Positions 7,122 to 13,777 of a DNA stretch of 19,711 nt are shown piece by piece. The translations under genes were made by a program, and so were the position numbers. The notes under the pieces were generated by a model. That model was not told the DNA's origin. It worked only from the letters and a program-made list of their open reading frames with translations, and ran no database searches. This stretch comes from Chrysochromulina parva (lineage: Eukaryota > Haptophyta > Prymnesiales > Chrysochromulinaceae). The stretch covers positions 1-19,711 of the forward strand of contig PJAB01000863.1 in the NCBI GenBank assembly GCA_002887195.1, given 5' to 3'. Numbering within the stretch: position 1 is the stretch's first letter; each line of letters starts with the position of its first letter.

Positions 7122-10100
7122 ATGCAAGCAGCCGCGATAGTTGCGCCCGAGAAGAAGCGCCTGGACTCCTACGAGGGTGAGTACTGGCAGCCCATGGAAG
7201 TTGCGAAGCGCCAGCGCAAGGTGAAGACGATCCCCGACGCGATGTTGTCGAACGGCAAGGCAGGACTCTACCGCAGTGACTCTGACGCGACCGAAAATGG
7301 CGTAGAGCCGAAGTCGGCCTGGCGCAAGACCCCCACCGCCTTGAGCAAGCACACCTACAGCTCCGAGCTCGAAGCGCACGCGCCCGACGACGCCCAAAAG
7401 CGCCTCGCCGAGCGCACCGACTCGATGGAGACGGTGGTCTACTCGCAGAAGAGCGCGCCGCGCGCGGTCTCCGACGAGGAGGTGGACGAGGACGAGGACG
7501 AGGAGGAGGAGGTGGTGGACAACGACGAGAACGGCCCGGCCCCGGAGGACGCCTCGCACGCGCTCTTGATGCTCGCTTTCGCCGGCGCCGCAGAGGCCTC
7601 GAGTGCCCCGCCGCCCTCGGCTGGAGATCTGCCCGTGCCGATCTTTGCGAAGCGTCCGACGCCGAAGACGGGCGCGGGCGTGCTCATGGGCATGATCTCC
7701 AACCCGTGGGAGCCCGAGGAGGACGATGCCCTCAAGACAGCGATCGAGAAGCACGGCACGCGCTGGAAGAACGTGGCACGCCACGTGCTCGAGCAGACGG
7801 GCGCCGAGCGCACCGTCGCCATGTGCCGCAACCGGTACCTGCGCATCCAGGCGGGCCTGCGCCAGGCGGCGCTCAACCCGACGACCAACAACCGGTGCAC
7901 CGCCTGCGGCCAGTTCAAGAAAGGGCACACGTGCCGCGGCGTCGATGCGTTCCACGCCACCTTCCTCGACAGCGCCAGGGCGGGGTCCATGCTGGGCGGC
8001 AGCAGCGGGCGCGCGCTCGCCGAGCTGCGCCGCGCCGTCGACGACCCCGAGTACGACCTCGCGAGCCTCGCCCCCCTGCGCCCGCTGCCCGAAGAGGTGC
8101 TGAGCGTCGTCCCGGGCGCCGCCGACCAGAGCGCCGTCGTGAGCAGCGCGCCGGGAGGGCTGCAGTGCGTGGCCCAGAGCGCCGGCGGCCTCCTCTCGTC
8201 CCCCTCATCCCGCTCCTCCTCCTTCTCGCCCTCGCCCACGGCGGGCGCGGCCGGCGCCGCCACCAACGCCTCCTCCTCCTCCACCTCGGCGCACCCGAGC
8301 GCCGTCCCGAGCGCCGACGGCGCGCACCATGAGGCAGCCAGCGTCATGCAGGGCATGTCCTCCATGATGCTCGCCGCGGCCGGTGCAGGTGCGCCCGCGC
8401 CCACCGCGGCGCCCACCGCGGCGCCCACCGAGGGCAGCCCCCTACCCGCTGCGCTGCCCCGCCACGGAGCCGGTACCTCCCCCGGCGCGACGGCGCCCGG
8501 CTCGGCGCCCGGCATCTCGCTAAACCAGCAGCTCTACTGCCCGTGGGCGTTGAACGAGGACATGGCCCTCAAGGAGGCGATCCGCACCCACGGCACGCGC
8601 TGGGCGACCATCGCGGCACGCGTCGCCGAGCTCACGGGCATCGAGCGCACCGTCGCCATGTGCCGCAACCGGTACCTACGCATCCAGGCCGCCGCCCTCA
8701 AGGCAGAGAAGAACGCCGAGAAGAACGCCGAGGGCCTCTCGCCCGGCGGCAGCCGCGCCCTCCTCACCCAGCGCGGCGCCGGCGCCCAGTACGGCGCGAG
8801 CGCCCTCCTCTCGCCCTCCGGTTCGAGCGCGGTCGGCGCCCAGCACGGCGCGGTCGGCGCCCAGCACGGCGCGGACGGCGCCCAGTACGGCGCGGATGGC
8901 GCCCAGTACGGCGCGGGCGTGCGCTCGCCCGTCGGCAGCGGCCCGTCGCCTGCGGGACGACCTTGGGCGTCGCCATGCTCGGGCGCTGACGCATCGGGCG
9001 CGCCGGGCGCGTCGGGCGCGTCGGGCGCGTCGGGCGCGCCCGCGCCGGACGCGCCGTGCGCGCCGTGCGCCGACGAGGACTCGGACGACGCCCAGGACGA
9101 CGCCCAGGACGGCGCCCAGGACGGCGCCGAGGACGGCGCCCAGGACGGCGCCGGCACGCCGCATGAGAGCTCGTCGGTCTCGACACGCTCAGCGCCCTCA
9201 CCCAAGACGACGCCCTCGCCGCTCGCGTCACCGCTGCCGCCGGCGATGGGCTCGGCGATGGGCACGCCCGATGATGCGATGGCCCATCCCGGCGGCTTCC
9301 TTCTCGCAGCCGCACGGCACGAGGCGCACGTCGCCTCCCTCCGCGAGCTCCACTCGCGCGAGCGCCGTGACGAGCGCCGTGACGAGCGCCGTGACGAGCG
9401 CGGGTCGCCGGCCGGCGGCGCCGTGTCGGGCGCTGGGAGCGTCGACGGGTCCACCGCGCCCTACCCTTCACAGGCCGATCGCCCTTCACAGACGCGGCTG
9501 GGAATGCCGCCGCCCGTGGCGACCGACGCGGCCGAAGGGTCGCGGGCGAGCAAGGCGGCGCGGCAGGGGAACGTGCCCTCACCCTCATCGGTGCTCGCCC
9601 CGCTCGAGCATGCCACGCCCCTCGAGATGATTTCACACCTGGCTGCTTCACACCTGGCCGCGCAGCATGCAATGGCCGACGCGCATGCGAGAGCAACGGG
9701 TGGCGCCGCCGCGCCCGCGAAGCGCGTGCCATCGACGACGACGCTCCCGCCGTGCCCGCTGTGCCACCGCACGTTCCTGCACAACAACTCGTCGGCGCGC
9801 AACAGCCACGTGGCGCGCTGCGCCAACGCGGCGAGCCTACCGGGCCAGACGCCCAACGCAGCGCTTCCCGAGAACGACCCGGTCCATGCGCGCGGCGCCT
9901 TCCGGTGCGGAGAGGCCAACTGTGTGCACGTGTACGCCAACATCGACGGCCTGCGCCGGCACGCGCGCAAGACGGGGCACGCCTTCGAGCGCTTCCCCGA
10001 GCGCACCGTGAAGGCCCCCAGCCAGGAGCGCCCGGCACAGCGCCCGTTGGCGCCCGATCGGCGCTTGACGAACCCCTGGCTCGCGACGACGCCGGGCGCT

Positions 10101-10694
10101 GTGCCGAGCGCGGCCGACGCGGCGGTGCTCGCGGCCCAGGCGCTCGCGACCGCGTCGGCGGCGGCGGCGATCGAGGGCGGCACAGCGCCCATGCAGTGCC
10201 TGCTCTCGCCAGAGTGCACGCGCGGCTACCGACACGGCGGGCTGTGCAACCTCGCCGCGGCCCGCAAGGCGGCGGCACAGGCGAAGCGCAAGGCAGAGCT
10301 CGACGCGCGCGATGCGTCTCTCTCGCGCCTCGTCGAGCCGCGCACCACCGAGCCCGGCGCGCCCGCTATGCCGACTTGGCAACAACCCACGCCGCCCGCT
10401 GCGCCGCCACGCGTGCTCACCACGGCGCCACGCGTGCTCTCGGCGACGCCGGGCGCGCCGGCGGAGGAGGGCGAGGCCGGCGAGGCCGGTGGGGAGGGGG
10501 AGGAGGAGCTTGACGAAACCCTGGACGACGAGATTCCGTTGTATGATTCGGCGCCCAACGCGGCGCCCCTCCACCGCGCAGCCTCTCGCGCGGGCAGTGC
10601 CTTCTCGCAGGTAGGTACCTTCCGCTTCTCGGCCGACGGCATCGTCGACGTGTCGTGCGTCGGGCGGCTCGTGCCCCGCGCCGCGCCGTCGTGA
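7122..10694 (+). CDS. Large Myb/SANT and zinc-finger protein, probable transcription factor
   Basis: The first in-frame ATG is at 7122; the open frame reaches 7068 but only via a GTG. The protein has 1190 residues. Two Myb/SANT-type repeats are clear: 194-244 (NPWEPEEDDALKTAIEKHG, TRWKNVARHV, ERTVAMCRNRYLRIQ) and 473-523 (CPWALNEDMALKEAIRTHG, TRWATIAARV, then the same RYLRIQ ending). Just after the first comes a Cys/His knuckle, C259-C262-H269-C271 (CTACGQFKKGHTC). A C2HC finger sits at C878/C881/H896/C900 and a C2H2 finger at C929/C934/H947/H953. A last Cys/His cluster is at C1026, C1032, H1038 and C1042. An acidic block follows the N-terminus (EEVDEDEDEEEEVVDNDE, near 122-139). Linkers are low complexity with several coding minisatellites. 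Nuclear DNA binding is inferred from the domains; the target is unknown. No intron is apparent in 3.6 kb. Confidence 0.8.
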   Translation: MQAAAIVAPEKKRLDSYEGEYWQPMEVAKRQRKVKTIPDAMLSNGKAGLYRSDSDATENGVEPKSAWRKTPTALSKHTYSSELEAHAPDDAQKRLAERTDSMETVVYSQKSAPRAVSDEEVDEDEDEEEEVVDNDENGPAPEDASHALLMLAFAGAAEASSAPPPSAGDLPVPIFAKRPTPKTGAGVLMGMISNPWEPEEDDALKTAIEKHGTRWKNVARHVLEQTGAERTVAMCRNRYLRIQAGLRQAALNPTTNNRCTACGQFKKGHTCRGVDAFHATFLDSARAGSMLGGSSGRALAELRRAVDDPEYDLASLAPLRPLPEEVLSVVPGAADQSAVVSSAPGGLQCVAQSAGGLLSSPSSRSSSFSPSPTAGAAGAATNASSSSTSAHPSAVPSADGAHHEAASVMQGMSSMMLAAAGAGAPAPTAAPTAAPTEGSPLPAALPRHGAGTSPGATAPGSAPGISLNQQLYCPWALNEDMALKEAIRTHGTRWATIAARVAELTGIERTVAMCRNRYLRIQAAALKAEKNAEKNAEGLSPGGSRALLTQRGAGAQYGASALLSPSGSSAVGAQHGAVGAQHGADGAQYGADGAQYGAGVRSPVGSGPSPAGRPWASPCSGADASGAPGASGASGASGAPAPDAPCAPCADEDSDDAQDDAQDGAQDGAEDGAQDGAGTPHESSSVSTRSAPSPKTTPSPLASPLPPAMGSAMGTPDDAMAHPGGFLLAAARHEAHVASLRELHSRERRDERRDERRDERGSPAGGAVSGAGSVDGSTAPYPSQADRPSQTRLGMPPPVATDAAEGSRASKAARQGNVPSPSSVLAPLEHATPLEMISHLAASHLAAQHAMADAHARATGGAAAPAKRVPSTTTLPPCPLCHRTFLHNNSSARNSHVARCANAASLPGQTPNAALPENDPVHARGAFRCGEANCVHVYANIDGLRRHARKTGHAFERFPERTVKAPSQERPAQRPLAPDRRLTNPWLATTPGAVPSAADAAVLAAQALATASAAAAIEGGTAPMQCLLSPECTRGYRHGGLCNLAAARKAAAQAKRKAELDARDASLSRLVEPRTTEPGAPAMPTWQQPTPPAAPPRVLTTAPRVLSATPGAPAEEGEAGEAGGEGEEELDETLDDEIPLYDSAPNAAPLHRAASRAGSAFSQVGTFRFSADGIVDVSCVGRLVPRAAPS
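8398..9403. repeat. Coding minisatellites in the Myb/zinc-finger gene linker
   Basis: Several separate tandem arrays lie here: GCGGCGCCCACC near 8406-8430 (APT repeats); four 21 bp units at 8835-8918 encoding GAQHGAV/GAQYGAD; GGGCGCGTC units near 8998-9040 (GAS repeats); GACGGCGCCCAG units near 9088-9155 (AQDGAQDG); and CGCCGTGACGAG units near 9362-9400 (RRDE repeats). All keep the frame. Confidence 0.85.
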
Positions 10695-10968
10695 GCGCCC
10701 GTCGTAGCGCGTCGCATGGCGGCGCTCGAGGCGGCGCGTCCCTCGAGGCGCACGCGCTGTCATGGGCGTTCGCTGTCCGAGAGGGCTGGCAAGGTCGGGC
10801 GGGACAGGGGAGCGAGGGACAGGGGAGAGGCCATCGGGGAGCAGCGTGGCCCGTCTATGCAGCGCATCAAGGGAGCATGTGGGGCGGGGTGCGGATGGCG
10901 TGCAAGCCCCGGCGACACGGCGGCCTGCCAAGCCGATGAAGAGCGCCGACCGGGGGCACGATGGCTGC

Positions 10969-11038
10969 ACTGGCGAGGCTACTGCCTCAGGCCACTGGCG
11001 AGGCCATTGCCTCAGGCCACTGGCGAGGCCTCAGGCAG
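10969..11038. repeat. 25 bp minisatellite, nearly three units
   Basis: Units ACTGGCGAGGC(T/C)A(C/T)TGCCTCAGGCC occupy 10969-10993 and 10994-11018, with a shortened third copy at 11019-11038. It is noncoding. Confidence 0.85.
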
Positions 11039-11732
11039 CAATAAGGCAGCAAGGGAGGGCAGTGGGCAGAGGGCAGGAAGGCCTACCGGAGCGCAGCAGC
11101 ACGGTCTGGCGAACGTATGAACGTACGGCAACCCATGCACCTTGTATGTGAACATCTCAGCGTGTGTGACGTGGCTGCGGGGCGAGGAACTGTGTGTGCC
11201 CGGCCGCGAGGGAAACAGTGGGTGAATGGCGGCGGGGGCTCCCGCTAACCTCACGGGGCCTGATATGAAACGTGTGCGCGTGCGGTGCCCGGAGCCCGCG
11301 CACCGGAGACACGAGCGCGTGGCGGTGTGCAGACGTGTGTCGACAGTTTGAACAACAAGGAAGCAATCGAAATACACGTCCCGGTGGCGTCCGGCTCCAA
11401 CGTGGTGAGTCGCTGCACGCCTGCGCATGGTCGCTGGACACAACACCGGATTTACCGGTACGTCGAGTTCATGGTCGAGTTCCGTTGACCGTTCACGACG
11501 AAGGGGCACCCCGCGTTACCGCCCCCCTGCTCTGCTGTGCGCGTGACGGGGGGCGCCCTCGTCGCGTCTATCACAAAAACGGGCCACCACACTAACGTCA
11601 ACGCCCCTTCTTGACTTAACAGACAGTTCACACCTTCGCCTTCCGCGCGGGTGCGCTTCGCTGTCGCTCTTCGTGCGTCGGTGCGATCGCTGCACGCGCA
11701 CACCGCACACGGAATCGATCGAGTCCGCTCAG

Positions 11733-12174
11733 GTAGGCGCTTTCCTCCACGGTGCCCGCGGGCACACTTCTGCATCTTTTGGAGCATACATGCCCTTACC
11801 CCTACGCCTCCCTAGGTCTCAATCACGCCCTGGGTTTTTTCGCGTGCCTTTCCGCAGTCGCGCGCCGCCGCCGACAAGTCGGCCTCCCTCCTCTCCGCCC
11901 CCGCGCGTTTCACCGCCACGTGCCTGCCCAATCCTGAGACCCCGAGCTGGGCTGCCTCTCACAAGGGCATGCGACTCTCCATTCGCCATGAGCATCGGAG
12001 CCACACTCCGCACGCGATTCCCCTCATCCTCGCGGCACGCTGTTGGCTGTTGCTGTCTGCGTCGAGATCCTTCAAGCGCCCTTCGAGCTTTCAGCCGCTT
12101 GTGGTCCCATATCTCCATGCTGCCGAACACACACGCCGCCTAAGCCTCTCTTCTTCTCTCTCTTGTTCGCACAG
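11733..12174 (+). other. Candidate 5' leader intron of the WD40 gene
   Basis: CTCAG|GTAGGC at 11733 is a good donor. A strong pyrimidine tract followed by TTCGCACAG ends at 12174, two bases before the start codon at 12176. The 442 nt between would be an intron in the leader, or would join an unseen upstream coding exon. The acceptor is the better supported half. Confidence 0.45.
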
Positions 12175-12175
12175 G

Positions 12176-13626
12176 ATGATTGCGATGCTCATCAACTATG
12201 TAGCGGAGAAGACCAACGCGAGTGCTATAAACTCGGTCGCCTTATCTCCGGACGGGGCGAAAATTGTCTCCGGATCGGTCGACGGGACGATCAATGTCTG
12301 GGATTCGGGTGCGCCGCGGAGCCCTCGAATCGCCCCTCCTTGGCCAAAACTGACGCCATTTGGTTTGCCTGGCAGACAAACTGGAGCTGTTGAGCGAGAA
12401 GACCAACGCCCACAGCGACACCATCTGGTCGGTGGCGTTTTCCCCGGATGGGACCAAGATCGTGTCCGGATCAGACGACGGGACGATCAAAGTCTGGGAT
12501 TCAGGTGCGCCGCGAGCTCTCAAATCGCGCCTCCTTGGCCAAAACTGACGCCTGCTGGCTTGTCTGGCAGACGCGCTGGGGCTGTTGAGCGAGAAGACCA
12601 ACGCGCACAGCGAGGCAGTCACGTCGGTGGCATTTTCCCCGGACGGGACCAAGATCGTGTCCGGATCGGACGGCAAGACGATCAAAGTCTGGGATTCGGG
12701 TGCGCCACGAGCCCTCAAATCGAACCTCCTTGGCCAAAACTGACGCCTGTGGGCTTGTCTGGCAGGCGCGCTGGGGCTGTTGAGCGAGAAGACCAACGCA
12801 CACAGCAACTGGATTAGTTCGGTGGCGTTTTCCCCAGACGGGACTAAGATTGTGTCCGGATCGGGTGACGAGACGATCAAAGTCTGGGATTTGGGTGCGC
12901 CGCGAGCTCAAAATCGCCCCTCCTTGGCCACAACTGACGCCTGTGGGCTTGCCTGGCAGCCAAACTGGAGCTGCTGAGCGAGAAGACGAACGCACACAGC
13001 AACTGGATCTTGTCGGTTGCGTTTTCCCCGGACGGGACCAAGATTGTGTCGGGATCGGCCGACAAGACGATCAAAGTCTGGGATTCGGGTGCGCCGCGGA
13101 GCCCTCGAATCGCCCCTCCTTGGCCAAAACTGACGCTTGTTGGCTTGTCTGGCAGGCAAACTGGAGCTGTTGAGCGAGAAGACGAACGCACACAGCAACT
13201 GGATCTTGTCGGTTGCGTTTTCCCCGGACGGGACCAAGATTGTGTCGGGATCGGCTGACAAGACGATCAAAGTCTGGGATTCGGGTGCGCCGCGGAGCCC
13301 TCGAATCGCCCCTCCTTGGCCATAACTGACGCCTGCTGGCTTGTCTGGCAGGCAAACTGAAGCTGCTGAGCAAGAAGACGAACGCCCACAGCGATGACAT
13401 CACGTCGGTCGCCTTTTCCCCGGACGGGACCAAGATCGTGTCGGGATCAGATGACCGGACGATCAAAGTCTGGGGCATGGTCAAGTGGTCTCGCAAAGAT
13501 CATTTGATGTTCAATGATACCACCCAGCAATTCGTCTTGCTGCTGCTGTGGCTGAACAAATACAGCATGAAGTTCCCTGATGATGTGCTTGATCTACTCA
13601 TCGATGCTTGCTTGCAAAGCAAATGA
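12176..13626 (+). CDS. Seven-blade WD40 propeller protein, one blade per exon
   Basis: Seven exons are read: 12176-12308, 12376-12504, 12571-12699, 12766-12894, 12960-13088, 13156-13284 and 13352-13626. The five internal exons are each exactly 129 nt. All introns are phase 1, 65-67 nt, begin GTGCGCC and end CTGGCAG. Joined, they give 350 residues. Each exon encodes one WD40 repeat of the type [35 protein letters not shown], so the whole makes a closed seven-blade propeller, a protein-binding platform. A short non-WD tail follows (about 45 residues, [20 protein letters not shown] then [11 protein letters not shown]). Repeats differ almost only at the residues around AHSxxI and GSxDxT. The last repeat has WGM in place of WDS. 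The partner is unknown. The start at 12176 gives exactly seven blades, but an upstream exon is possible. Confidence 0.8.
12309..13351 (+). repeat. Tandem exon-plus-intron units of the WD40 gene
   Basis: The six introns (12309-12375, 12505-12570, 12700-12765, 12895-12959, 13089-13155, 13285-13351) are near copies of one another, with shared blocks TCCTTGGCCAAAACTGACGC and GGCTTGTCTGGCAG. With their exons they form units of about 195 bp. The units ending at 13155 and 13351 are almost identical: their exons (12960-13088 and 13156-13284) differ at three bases and the following introns at three. A TGA in each intron would end translation if it were retained. Confidence 0.9.
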
Positions 13627-13777
13627 GAGGTCCGGGTGATGGCGGCTGGATGTGTCGCATCCGATCTGATCCACACGGCGCGCGCAGTGTCTAGAGAGTC
13701 AACGAGCGTATAGATCGGCGCATGTATGAGGGCGCAGATTCGCGACCGGCACAGCGCGCAGAGTCTGGGGGAAAAAC
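13627..13777 (+). promoter_or_regulatory. Short spacer and promoter region of the zinc transporter gene
   Basis: Only 151 bp lie between the WD40 stop codon and the transporter ATG, on the same strand. It must hold the WD40 3' end and the transporter promoter. No clear motif was recognised. Confidence 0.3.

Larger units (their letters stand above)
10695..12175. other. 1.5 kb without a convincing gene
   Basis: Between the Myb/zinc-finger stop and the WD40 start codon there is no frame with recognisable domains, and no tRNA or other RNA gene was seen. It contains a 25 bp minisatellite (10969-11038), a purine-rich stretch near 10795-10835, and a candidate 5' leader intron of the WD40 gene (11733-12174). 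The promoter of the WD40 gene is presumably between about 11100 and 11730. Confidence 0.55.

Noticed and set aside
6844..7122. Longer N-terminus of the UBL/BAG-like protein
   Set aside because: The ubiquitin fold begins exactly at the ATG at 6843, and the upstream text looks like promoter and leader.
11012..11509. Minus-strand 165-residue open frame in the gene-poor stretch
   Set aside because: Composition is consistent with chance in GC-rich DNA and no motif is recognisable.
11969..12817. Plus-strand 282-residue frame running through the WD40 exons
   Set aside because: It starts upstream of the acceptor site and reads the WD40 exons out of frame, through introns.
12176..13490. Spaced direct repeats resembling a CRISPR array
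   Set aside because: The regular units are WD40 exons with introns; the conserved part is coding and the spacers are near-identical introns.
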